A stretch of 64,000 bases of DNA. It comes from Bactericera cockerelli (Eukaryota > Arthropoda > Insecta > Hemiptera > Triozidae). Of the stretch, positions 54,201-64,000 are shown one piece after another. The stretch lies in the NCBI GenBank assembly GCA_024516035.1, contig CM044965.1:26389141-26453140 (forward strand), read 5' to 3'. Under the pieces are notes generated by a model, which did no database searches, was not told the origin of the DNA, and saw only the letters and a list, made by a program, of their open reading frames with translations. A program made the position numbers and the translations under genes. Numbering within the stretch: position 1 is the first letter of the stretch; each line of letters begins with the position of its first letter.

Positions 54201-54325
54201 GCACTGGTAGTCAAGTGGTTAACGCGCTAGTCTGGTAATCCAGGTAGCGTGGGATCCGTTGGTTCGAATCCCCACAGTGCCACGAATTTTTCCTCATTAA
54301 TTTGAGTTTGTGACCACATAAGACT
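54201..54325 (+). repeat. Family B SINE, 3'-truncated
   Basis: GCACTGGTAGTCAAGTGGTT to GTTTGTGACCACATAAGACT. Confidence 0.9.
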
Positions 54326-54339
54326 CAATAAAACAAAAA

Positions 54340-54436
54340 CAATATAAACAATAAAATGGAAAGAAATAGATAAATACATATGTCTTAACTAAAGGGCGGG
54401 GTTATTGCGTATGGCAATCTCTTCCACCCAACCTTT
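54340..54436 (-). repeat. Family H repeat
   Basis: CTAAAGGGCGGGGTTATTGC and GGCAATCTCTTCCACCCAAC. Confidence 0.85.
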
Positions 54437-54805
54437 CTAGTGATAAGCGATAACTATGTGTACCAATAACGCACTTACAAAAATGTTTGACTCATATAAT
54501 AAGTCAACATCGGATGACATGATTCCGATACCACCGTCACTCTTAACATGAAATGGTTTCACGAATTGGTAATGTGATAGATATGTGGTAATTAGTGATT
54601 GGTTAGAATTGTGGAAAGTTTCGGAAAATGATTCACCTTGTTTTTCCCTTATAGTCACATTATAATAATATAGACTCTATGTAACATATAATATAGACTC
54701 TATGTAACATTATATGTGTTACATGGAGTCACGTACACATACTGTTGACACCGGCAAGTCTCTTAATCTCTTTACTATCAGCTAGTAATACATACATAGA
54801 AAGTA

Positions 54806-55042
54806 CAAGCGGGCTGTCGCCCGCTTTGCGGGCCGAGGCATGGCCGTGAAAGCAAAAAATCCTTTTTTGCCAATGGCAGGTGTTGTAGTGGGAGTTTCGA
54901 AAAATCCTGTCTTATTGCACATCTAGACTATAAGACAAAGCTACCTACCAAATTTCAGCTTCCTAGGACTTACGGTTTGGGCTGTAGATCGATGATCAGT
55001 GGTCAGTGGTCAGTGAGTGACTTTGACATTTATATATTAAGA
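54806..55042 (-). mobile_element. Non-autonomous Helitron
   Basis: Antisense to the copies at 31655 and 43818. The 3' hairpin GCGGGCGACAGCCCGC is intact, but the terminal CTAG has become CTTG. Confidence 0.85.
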
Positions 55043-55077
55043 TTTTCTAATGTTATTTTCAACAAAAACACATTAAT

Positions 55078-55294
55078 AATAATAAAAATAATGATAATAT
55101 TGCCTTACAAATACTGCCCGATTAATAGGACTATTAAGTCCCATTATTTAAACAGTAAGCCCAAGACATATTATTATGTGGTAAAAATCCCAAATGGGAG
55201 GATAACTTGTCATGTCTCGGCTGGGTTTCGAACCCACGACCTCTGGAACCTCTGAATTCGCAGAGTGCCGCCTTCACCACTGAGCTACGGGGAC
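55078..55294 (-). repeat. Family C SINE
   Basis: GGCTGGGTTTCGAACCCACG, GAGCTACGGGGACA. Confidence 0.92.
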
Positions 55295-55349
55295 AGTTAA
55301 TGTATTTTTGCTGTTGAAATTTCTACTATCTAAAATTGATAAAATGTAG

Positions 55350-55492
55350 TTACCGACCTCAGTGGCTTGATCGATAAGGCAGCGGACTAGTAACCAGGAG
55401 GTCCGTGGTTCAAGTCCTGATTTCAGCGTAGATTTGGTAAAGCGAGTGTGAGTAGTTGTGACATCACGAAACTGATTAACACAAATATGAGA
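55350..55492 (+). repeat. Family A SINE
   Basis: ACCGACCTCAGTGGCTTGAT to GATTAACACAAATATGAG. Confidence 0.92.
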
Positions 55493-55884
55493 GTAGATTT
55501 ATGAATAATGAAATTTCTAGAAAATATTCAAACTTGTTTTTCCGATCGATCAATCACTCAGGAATATTATCTCCCCTGTTGACGATTATAATAGCGTATG
55601 TCTCAATAATACGTCTCATAGGAACTACTCGACCAGTGACTTAGTGAATGATTACTTGATGAATGATTAACAAGAAGTTGGAATTTGACTGCAAATTTTC
55701 AGATTTGTTTTTCCTAGCTATCTTGTGTTGACAATGAATGGTGGTGTGTCTATCTCATTGATGGAATGTCTCGTAATACTTTGTTTACATTAATTCGTCT
55801 TCTAAATTCCGAAGTGATTAGCTGTGTAGTGTGCATTCGATTGTGAAGTGCCTGACTTACACACGAATATTATTATGATATCGT

Positions 55885-56112
55885 GTACTGGTAGTCTAGT
55901 GGTTAACGCCCTAAGTCTGGAATCCAGGTAGGTTAGGGATCCGTTGGTTCGAATCCCACCCAATGCATGAATTTTTCCTCGTTAATTTGAGTTTGTGACC
56001 ACATAATAATAAGACTCTGATGGTTAGGTGGTAGAAAATGATTTGAGCATTAACCTCGCCTGGTGGTAACCTTCCACTAAAGAGTGTTATTATTATTATT
56101 ATTATTATTATT
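55885..56112 (+). repeat. Family B SINE
   Basis: TACTGGTAGTCTAGTGGTTA, GGTTCGAATCCCACCCAATG, long (ATT)n tail. Confidence 0.92.
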
Positions 56113-56252
56113 CTATAAAGAATAAATTATTGCTGGACATGTAATAGGATTAGGACCTTAATCATGACTTCACAAAGCACATGGCCAGACTAGGAAACCA
56201 AACTCTTCATTAAAACCGTGAGCCTAAAACACGTCATTGCCGGGGGAAAGAG

Positions 56253-56432
56253 GGCTGGGTGGAAGAGATTGCCAAAGGCAATAACGCCTCCCTTTAGTTA
56301 AGACATACGTATATATTATCTATTTTTCCCTTTTTTTCTTTATATTGTTTCTATTTTTTTAATTTTTTGATGATTATTTGTCTTGTACATGTCTTTATAT
56401 CATCTAATAATTTTTTTAATAATAATAATAAA
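56253..56432 (+). repeat. Family H repeat
   Basis: GGCTGGGTGGAAGAGATTGC and CATCTAATAATTTTTTTAAT end. Confidence 0.85.
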
Positions 56433-56814
56433 GGGGTCCTTCAGTTTTCTTCGTCAAAGACTGTCGATTTCTATCCAACGAGGTAATGCTGCCTGTGTCA
56501 GAGGCACATTGCCCCAGCAACTTGCTTTGTAGACGAGGTGTTTGTGTATCCCAGATCTGTGAATCACATATCACAATGATGTAGATCTAGAGTACCAGAT
56601 CCAGGAAATTCGTTGCCCTCACGAGTGACTAGACAAGGAAATCCTTGACTACCCATGTCTCTCTTGTCTGAGTCGAGTCAGTTCAGTGATTCGAGTCACC
56701 CACCTTAGAATGTGTCAATCTTGGTAGATTTCATTTCTCTCTCTCTCGACTCTTGAAATTGTATTTTCACACACTCGTAATTTGGTCCACAACCTTGATG
56801 GAAGTCTATCTGTG
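56433..56814. other. No gene recognised
   Basis: Mixed-composition sequence with no assignable feature. Confidence 0.45.
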
Positions 56815-57095
56815 TTACCATCTGTGACGTGTGTTGGCGTCTAAGGATCTGTTACCATGGTAACGGGTGTTGATTTGATCATTGTGATTCGTGTTACCAT
56901 GGTAAGGCGTGTTGATTTGATCATTATGAATAGTGTTACCATGGTGACAACTGTTAGCGTCTAAAGATTTGATCATTCTGATTTGTGTTACCATGGTGAC
57001 GCGTGTTGGCGTCTAAAGATTTGATCATTATGAATAGTGTTACCATGGTGACAACTGTTAGCGTCTAAAGATTTGATCATTCTGACTTGTGTTTA
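56815..57095 (+). repeat. ~60-bp tandem repeat with GTGTTACCATGGT core
   Basis: Five or more variable units combining GTGTTACCATGGTGAC, GTTAGCGTCTAAAG and ATTTGATCATT. Confidence 0.9.
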
Positions 57096-57203
57096 TAGTG
57101 CGCTATGATTGGTTGAAACTTAGCTCAACTTTAATCCTGTTCCATAGTGTGGCCCCACCCTGTATGTGTGGATGGTTTATAGTGTCATCTTCACGGCTCT
57201 CAG

Positions 57204-57326
57204 ATAGATTCCATATACTTAGATCTGACAAAGGCATTTGATAGGGTTAACCATAGGATTCTTCTAGATAAACTGTCTTCTTATGGTATTTCGGGCTCTC
57301 TCTTACTTTGGTTTGCTAGATATCAT
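57204..57326 (+). pseudogene. LINE reverse-transcriptase fragment
   Basis: The frame from 57210 reads SIYLDLTKAFDRVNHRILLD then KLSSYGISGSLLLWFARY, matching motif A of Jockey/CR1-like reverse transcriptases. No other RT motifs follow, so it is a short fragment. Confidence 0.82.
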
Positions 57327-57673
57327 GCTAGTGTGGTTCACCCAGTAAGTGCGGATGGTTTCGCCAAACTCATCTCAGTGCAAGCACCTCAGGCTGATTG
57401 GAAAGTTGCCTGCTCTGGTTATGGACAAGCTCGCGTGACGCAAGTTCAGACTGAACTTGAAACTAGCTTCCAATTTCTATTCCAATAATTATTATTATTA
57501 TTATAAGATTTATTTCTACATTTCTTAAATCATCTCTTTTAGTGATGAAAATCCCTGTAAGTACTGTTGTACTTTTAGGGACATTTCTTTTCTTCTTTTT
57601 TTATCTCTTATTTATTTTTCTTTGTTGTTGTTATTACTCAATTGATATTTAAATTTCATTGTTGTTTGCCAGG

Positions 57674-57804
57674 TAATAATAATAATAACAATAATATCGC
57701 CTTATTTATCCTGCCCGATCAGAACTATATGAAGTCCCATTATTTCAGCAGAAAACCCGATCGATACGTATTATTGTGGGGTGAAATACCAAATGGGAAG
57801 ATGA
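57674..57804 (-). repeat. Family C SINE, partial
   Basis: (AAT)n and TCGCCTTATTTATCCTGCCC; head missing. Confidence 0.85.
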
Positions 57805-58363
57805 GGCCTTTAAATCAATATGACATACCCTTCTATTTAGGATTTTAAAGTTGGTCCAAAAAATCAATCCGCCAAAAAAGGTGTTTGTGTTTTTGTTGTT
57901 GTTATTTTGAATCCTTTCCGAGAAACCCAGTCCTGAGTAAGTCCATATAGAAGCCCTGTATATGTATACAACTATGTATCTCGCTAAGGTTACCACAGGT
58001 CCTTGATACAGAAACTGCTTACTGATACTTCCAGGATCACAAACCAGAATAATAATAATATTGACGTCATCGCAGAATTGCACAATACGCAGAACGCGAA
58101 CAATAAAATAAAATACATAAAAAGTTAGTTCCCAAGACGTAATAGTTGCTATTTCAGTGTGACCGGAGTTGTGTGACCCATGATTTACGATGCACCATTT
58201 TTCAGCCGTAAATGCGTAGTTACAGACATAAATCTCATATGTTACTGGTTTAAAAAAAAAAAACGAAAACAATTTAATAAAAAAATATTTATAAAAAATT
58301 AGTTCCCTAAAAGAAGCATGCGTTATTCCTACTGATTTACGATGCACCATTTTGTGAAGGTGT

Positions 58364-58826
58364 TGCTGATGACGGTGGATGATACATAAGAAACCGTTTT
58401 CGAGAAACAACGTCACTATGGAGACCCAACGAACGACAGACAACAATAACAACAACAACAACAGCGAGCTTGCAGGAATTCGGAAGTGACTAATGTTGAC
58501 CAAACTGTTTGATGACGGTGGTAAAATGACGCTATTGACACCGTTTTAGAGAAACAACGTCGCTATGGAGAACGAAAGACAACAACAATAACAATAACAA
58601 AACAAAAACAACAACAGCGAGCTTACAGGAATTCGGAAGTGGTGACTAATGTTGACCAAACTGTTTGATGACGGTGGTAAAATGACGCTATTGACACCGT
58701 TTTCGAGAAACAACGTCACTATGGACATGGACACCCAAAGAACGTCAAACAAAATAACAACAACTAAAGTTTAACAACAGCAAGCTTGCAGGAATTCGGA
58801 AGTGACTAATGTTGACCAAACTGTTT
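58364..58826 (+). repeat. ~150-bp tandem repeat
   Basis: About three units with GATGACGGTGG, GAAACAACGTCACTATGGA, (AAC)n and GGAATTCGGAAGTGACTAAT. Confidence 0.93.
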
Positions 58827-58899
58827 TCAACCCTGCTCCACACAATGACGGTCACAAAAACTTCGACATTATTATTATTTTAATTATCTAAAAATAGGA

Positions 58900-59192
58900 C
58901 ATAATTATGTACAGACATTTAAAAAAATTATAATACAAAATTGAGAACAATATAAACAAGAAAAGAAAAGATAAACAACAGAGAGATAACATAGATAAAA
59001 AATAACTAGTAATAATAATAATGATCTTTATTTTTTTATCTTTGTATATACATGTTTTTGTTCCATGAAGTACTAGTGTACTTTTCGGGAACTTCCTATT
59101 TCTAGTATTAGAAATTTCTCGGAAGTACTATACAGATGTCCTCATTAAAAGGAGGGGTTATTGCCTATATCGCAATCTCTTCCACCAACACT
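58900..59192 (-). repeat. Family H-related repeats
   Basis: Ends GGCAATCTCTTCCACCA-like sequence near 59190; a palindromic segment (GAAGTACTAGTGTACTTTTC, CTAGTATTAGAAATTTCTCG) lies inside. Confidence 0.7.
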
Positions 59193-59465
59193 TATTGATT
59201 GACAGAGCTCTCTCTCTATTTGACGTAAAATTACCAACCTTAAAAAAATGAATTTCTGATTACGTAGTAACTGACGCGGTAATTAAATCAAAAACTTACT
59301 TTGTCCAGTACATGCATAACCATAAATGATGGTTTGATCCAAAAACACTAGGTCGAAGAGTGCCGACCCCAGGGAGGTTTGGTCAAAGACAAAGTAAACG
59401 AATCAGATACGGCTAATGAACGATTAGTTGCACGATCAAATTCCTCGATTACAACGATTATTATT

Positions 59466-59643
59466 ATTACACACTTTATTAGATAAAAAGACATAATTAC
59501 AGTAGAAATAATTATTATAACAATTAAAATATGAAAACAATATGTACAATAAAAATGAATAGAAAAATATTAGAACATAATATATGTATATGTCCTAACT
59601 AAAGGGCGGAGTTATTGCCTATGGCAATCTCTTCCACCCAACC
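59466..59643 (-). repeat. Family H repeat
   Basis: CACACTTTATTAGATAAAAA to GGCAATCTCTTCCACCCAAC. Confidence 0.88.
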
Positions 59644-59879
59644 GATGCAACATAGGTAACTGTTCTATGTAGAATAACAGTTTTAATTGCACCGAGATCA
59701 CCCATAGCACCGATGCGATGCTTACCGCTTCGTTTTGGTTCATCGGTAGATTAAAATAAGGTCAGTCTCTCTTGTGTGGTTTGGTTGCAACCTACGTGCA
59801 TAAAATCATACTTCGGTGATCAAAATAGACTATTTTTGAACCTCTTCCAGTGTTTCAAAATTAAATAATAATAGTATAG

Positions 59880-60052
59880 TATCATCATCATCATAGGGTG
59901 GCGTCATCATGAACGATGGTAGCCAGACAGTGGAGGATTGACTCAGCACTTCTACCACTGTCTTTACAAGGAGGCTAATATTTGACAAGGGCCCCCAGAA
60001 ACAAGCCAATGCTGTTCTACTCCCTGTTTTAAGTCCCCCAGCCAGACTTAGT
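59880..60052 (+). repeat. Family J element
   Basis: GGTGGCGTCATCATGAACGA and a single 38-bp-type unit; adjoined by a fragment of the 10455 repeat (60056-60115). Confidence 0.85.
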
Positions 60053-60119
60053 ATAGTATAGTAGTGATTTATTTAGACTGTCGGTTCGAGACAATAAGTC
60101 CCATTACGCTAACAGTTTA

Positions 60120-60339
60120 ACAGCAATAATAACACTCTTTAGTGGAATGTAACCATCACCAGGCGAGGTTAATACTTAAAGCATTTTTCTACCACACCAC
60201 GCTCAGAGTCTTATTATTATGTGGTCACAAACTCAAATTAATAAGGAAAGATCCGTGCACTGGGTGGGATTCGAACCAACGGATCCCTACGCTACCTGGA
60301 TTACCAGACTAGCGCGTTGACCACTTGACTGCCAGTGCA
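60120..60339 (-). repeat. Family B SINE
   Basis: AACACTCTTTAGTGGAATGT to CACTTGACTGCCAGTGCA. Confidence 0.92.
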
Positions 60340-60458
60340 ATAATGATGTTTTATTGTTTAATTTTTGTATAATTATTATAGTAAAAATGTTTAAAGTTTT
60401 GGATAAAAAAAGTTTGATCAACTAGTAGGAAAGAGTATGCAACTACATAATATTATGT

Positions 60459-60570
60459 AACTTGTAACCTGGAGGTCGGTGGTTCAAGTCAAGGTTTCAG
60501 CGTGGATTTAGTAAAGCGAGTTTGAGTAGTCATGACATCACGAAAGTGATTAACACAAATATGAGAATTA
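60459..60570 (+). repeat. Family A SINE, 5'-truncated
   Basis: AACTTGTAACCTGGAGGTCG to TAACACAAATATGAGAAT. Confidence 0.9.
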
Positions 60571-60751
60571 AAAAAAAAGTATAGGCAGATAGGCACTCGT
60601 GGTATAAATTTCAGACCACATAGTCAGCGAGGACTTTCCTATGATTACCACTTGCAGCCAGGTAGGTGGCATTCTTTCTAGTAATGATATTCAAGCAGGA
60701 TTCTTCCCCATTGACGTACGTGGTCAGGTGGTCACACATAATTGCAACATA

Positions 60752-61409
60752 CAGGGTGTCAACGACTTTTTTTTATAGAAAATTTCAGAATCAACTCCAG
60801 GACACATTCTGAGATTATAATAATCTAAGGAAATTTTTCGAAAATTCAAAAAAAAAAAATCACTTGAAAGAAGAAGAAAAAAGTTTTCGCCTGTAAAATA
60901 AGCTTGAACTTGTAGAAAAGAAGTGAACATGGTTCGCATGTCTTTTGTATTATAATTATCAAGTAAATTTCCCAAGGGAATACTTAATTCCTAACATTTT
61001 GACCGACCTCAGTAGCTTGATCGATAAGGCGGCGGACTTGTAACCTGGAGGTCGGTGGTTCAAGTCCCGGTTTCAGCGTAGATTTACTAAAGCGAGTTTG
61101 AGTAGTTTTGTGACATCAAGAAAGTGATTAACACAAATAATATGATAACATTCAACTTAACTTTAATTCCTAACATGTTGTATCAATTTGCATTCAAAAC
61201 TGAGATATTATTTTGTTCATATCTCCGTTAGACAGTATTTTTCGAAAAATTATCAGATATTATTTTAATCGTATCAATTTGCAATCAAAACTGAGTTATT
61301 ATTTTGTTCATATCTCCGTTAGACAGCATTTTTCGAAAAATTATCGGATATTATTTCAATCTTAGAATGTTCCCTCATTCTGAAATTTTCTACTAAAACT
61401 AACACCTTG
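60752..61409. mobile_element. Family L element with a nested SINE
   Basis: TA-flanked CAGGGTGTCAACG / AACACCTTG termini. It contains a ~100-bp direct duplication (ATATCCGTTAGACAG-type, twice) and a family A SINE. Confidence 0.82.
60998..61162 (+). repeat. Family A SINE with 14-bp target duplication
   Basis: TTAATTCCTAACAT at 60984-60997 and 61163-61176 flanks the full SINE. Confidence 0.95.
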
Positions 61410-61625
61410 TATATTATTTCTTCAAGAAATATCTGTATCTACTTTCGTAACTCCAATAGCATATACAAGTATGAAAGTATGTGCTTAAGTATATAAGTAT
61501 GTTAGTATGTGCTTAGTATATAAGTATGTTAGTATGTACTTATTTCCATGTGCAACGGTATGGATTAACATGATTTTCCAAGGTATCAATTCCATTCAAT
61601 CAAGACATGGATACATACTTTCATT

Positions 61626-61866
61626 GAGTCAGCGTCGATGGCACATTGGATACACCAGTTCTCGTTCTGTCACTGAAGTTTAGCAACGTCCAGCTAGGTC
61701 GTCAGGACTTGATTCAAATTCGAAACCTCGTGACGGTTCCCGAACCCACACTCAAGCTGGGTGAGGTTAAATTGAGTAACTATTTTTTGTGAGTTCTCAG
61801 CGAATTTAGGCTAAAACCCCCGTCGTGATATGACCATGCAGTTAAAAGCGACGTTGAACCAAATAT
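61626..61866 (+). repeat. Family F 5S-derived SINE
   Basis: CAGCGTCGATGGCACATTGG, GTCACTGAAGTTTAGCAACG, CGTCGTGATATGACCATGCA. Confidence 0.88.
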
Positions 61867-61937
61867 GACCACGTTTTACTCGGTGAGTTTTCAGTTTGCG
61901 AGAGAACTTATCGAGTAAAACTTAAATTCACGAATTT

Positions 61938-62121
61938 ATTTTATTTATTTAGAAACTCTTTATTAGTTGAACATAATATATACAGTCAAATAATGGTAAA
62001 AATTAAATATAAAATTTGACAATATTAATAATATAAACAAGAAAAAAAATAAACAAAATATATACATATGTCCTAACTAAAGGGCGGGGTTATTGCCTAT
62101 GGCAATCTCTTCCACCCAACG
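61938..62121 (-). repeat. Family H repeat
   Basis: CTAAAGGGCGGGGTTATTGC and GGCAATCTCTTCCACCCAAC. Confidence 0.88.
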
Positions 62122-62446
62122 AATTCATTTACAAAAAAACTCATTGAGTTTGCATGCGATTCAATCGTGAGTCCTAGGTCTCTACAATGAGACTAGAAGC
62201 TAGAAGTCAATGAGATTGCAATCTATCGAGTCAATTCAGTCAATTGTTCTCTATTGATTGAAGACCAGGCGTGGCCGGTGCTAAGGAGCTGCGGAACTCC
62301 AGCACCCCCCGACGAAAAAGGAGAAGAGAGGATTTTCTCAAGTCCTATATAGCTCGTACACAGTGACAATTATAACACATTTCTAGAATAATCAATGCAT
62401 AATTATTATGATCGGCATGGGGAACAAACTCAAACTCTTTAGAAGT

Positions 62447-62660
62447 GCACTGGTAGTCAAGTGGTTAGCGCGCTAGTCTGGTAATCCAGGTAGCGAAGGG
62501 ATCCGTTGGTTCGAATCCCACCTAGTGCATGAATTTTTCTTCATTAATTTGACTTTGTGACCACATAATAATAAGACTCTAAGGGTTAGGTGGTAGAAAA
62601 TGCTTTGAGCATTAACCTCGCCTGGTGGTTACCTTCCACTAAAGAGTATTATTTATATTA
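62447..62660 (+). repeat. Family B SINE, full copy
   Basis: GCACTGGTAGTCAAGTGGTT pairs as an acceptor-like stem with CCTAGTGC; then GTTGGTTCGAATCCCACC and the complete body. Confidence 0.93.
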
Positions 62661-62869
62661 TTATTGGATGCTCAAAGAGCAACTCCCATTTTAGTCCGGT
62701 TTATGTTGCAGCACCCTAAAAATATTGTCCCACCGACCGACCGCGCCTGTTAAAGAACGCATTTCACTGGATCCAATTCTCTGATTCAGTCAACACAGAA
62801 GAGTAAGTCTTTCTTATTGATTTCAATTGATGAGTAAAGTTAAAAAAAACGCATTTCGATATTTCTCAA

Positions 62870-63680
62870 CTACTGAATTGAATTTGCTTGAATGTTGACA
62901 CGTTTCCATGACCACTGAATTGAATTTTCTTGAATGTTTACACGTTTCCATGACTACTGAATTGAATTTGTTTGAATGTTTACACGTTTCCATGACTAAT
63001 GGATTGAATTTGCTTGAATGTTGACACGTTTCCATGACTACTGAATTTAATTAACTTGAATGTTTACACATTTCCATGACTAATGGATTGAATTTGCTTG
63101 AATGTTGACACGTTTCCATGACTACTGAATTGAATTTGCTTGAATGTTGACACGTTTCCATGACTACTGAATTGAATTTGCTTGAATGTTTACACGTTTC
63201 CATGACTGCTGAATTGAATTTGCTTGGATGTTCACACGTTTCCATGACTACTGGATTGACTTTGCTTGAATGTTGACACGTTTCCATGAGTACTGAATTG
63301 AATTTGCTTGAATGTTGACACGTAGCCATGACTACTGAATTGAATTTGCTTGAATGTTGAGACGTAGCCATGACTACTTAATTGAATTTGCCTGAATGTT
63401 TACACGTTTCCACGACTACCGAATTGAATTTGCTTGAATGTTCACACGTTTCCCTGACTACTGGATTGAATTTGCTTGAATATTTACACGTTTCCATGAC
63501 TACTGAATTGAATTTACTTTAATGTTTAAACGTTTCCATGACTACTGGATTGAATTTGCTTGAATGCTTACACGTTTCCATGACTACTGAATTGAATTTG
63601 CTTGAATGTTTACACGTTTCCATGACTACTGGATTGAATTTGCTTGAATGTTTACACGTTTCCATGACTACTGACCAAGA
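62870..63680. repeat. 42-bp tandem array, about 19 units
   Basis: Unit TGAATTGAATTTGCTTGAAT + GTTGACACGTTTCCATGACTAC. The 42-bp (14-codon) period keeps frames open on both strands (METCQHSSKFNSVV minus, MTTELNLLECLHVS plus). I treat it as a satellite, not a protein. Confidence 0.96.
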
Positions 63681-64000
63681 TGCATGTCTTATAACACCTG
63701 TTCGAACACGTGAACCCCAATACCCTTCTTAAGATATGAAAATATATACTTAGGTATGTACAATTTATATACATAATTATATTTAAGTTGTGTGTTTAGA
63801 TAAGATATTGCGAATTCTCAGAGAAAATTGCATGGGAATTAAGAGTTGTGCAAAAAAAAAAAAAAAAATCACATACCTTAGCGATGTAAGATACCAGTAT
63901 GTTATATAAGTAGGTAAACTATCTTGGCTGGTAGATACATTGAGAGACAAAACTACTTTTGGTTTAACGTTGTATATATGGTCAATGGTCTAATTATTAT
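63681..64000. other. Window end, nothing recognised
   Basis: AT-rich sequence with a poly(A) run at 63851. Confidence 0.5.

Noticed and set aside
57745..58503. 252-residue minus-strand protein
   Set aside because: It crosses a family C SINE, an element end and a ~150-bp tandem repeat; Leu/Phe/Asn runs come from simple repeats and no domain is recognisable.
62870..63680. CRISPR-like regular array
   Set aside because: Units are contiguous with no unique spacers, and the window is clearly a eukaryotic nuclear genome.

Overview
This is a gene-poor, AT-rich, repeat-packed stretch of animal nuclear DNA, most likely insect and perhaps hemipteran. The evidence is spliced genes for SBDS, UBFD1 and an inositol-trisphosphate 3-kinase, many tRNA-derived SINE families, a 5S-rRNA-derived SINE, Helitron, piggyBac and Tc1/mariner-type non-autonomous elements, and an R2-type LINE fragment. 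No marker fixes the species, so the order is an inference.

Three host genes were reconstructed by joining exons at GT/AG sites and checking frame and family resemblance. (1) SBDS (+): the last three coding exons at 14-210, 1252-1416 and 3265-3393; earlier exons lie left of the window. (2) UBFD1 (-): a complete six-exon CDS of 309 codons running from the ATG at 10789 to the TGA at 6236, convergent with SBDS. (3) Inositol-trisphosphate 3-kinase (-): seven exons from 38571 down to the stop at 17452, 388 codons, 5' end incomplete. I did not recognise any host gene from 38572 to 64000; this may be upstream intron or intergenic DNA.

The rest is mostly interspersed repeats. I use working letters. 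A to E and G are SINEs with tRNA-like heads carrying a B-box-like GGTTCRANYCC. F is a 5S-rRNA-derived SINE. H is a ~180-bp repeat ending in an AATAAA-like signal and (ATA)n. J and K are elements sharing a 38-bp minisatellite unit. L is a TA-flanked element with ACAGGGTGT termini. P is a short repeat ending in (TTTA)n. Several insertions are nested with readable target-site duplications: F in A at 2728, E in C at 1939, G in L at 28558, A in L at 60998, D in H at 34288, and a piggyBac-like MITE in D at 31254.

The most unusual observation concerns exon 3' edges. In SBDS and in four IP3K exons, the last bases of the exon together with the 5' splice site or the stop codon form the start of a local duplication or tandem array extending downstream. 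The units are 74 bp at the SBDS stop, 32 bp and 91 bp at two IP3K donors, 75 bp at a third donor, and about 43-50 bp at the IP3K stop. This leaves rows of decoy splice donors or decoy gene ends. Two further IP3K donors are followed, at identical spacing, by a tRNA-like T-arm/B-box sequence.
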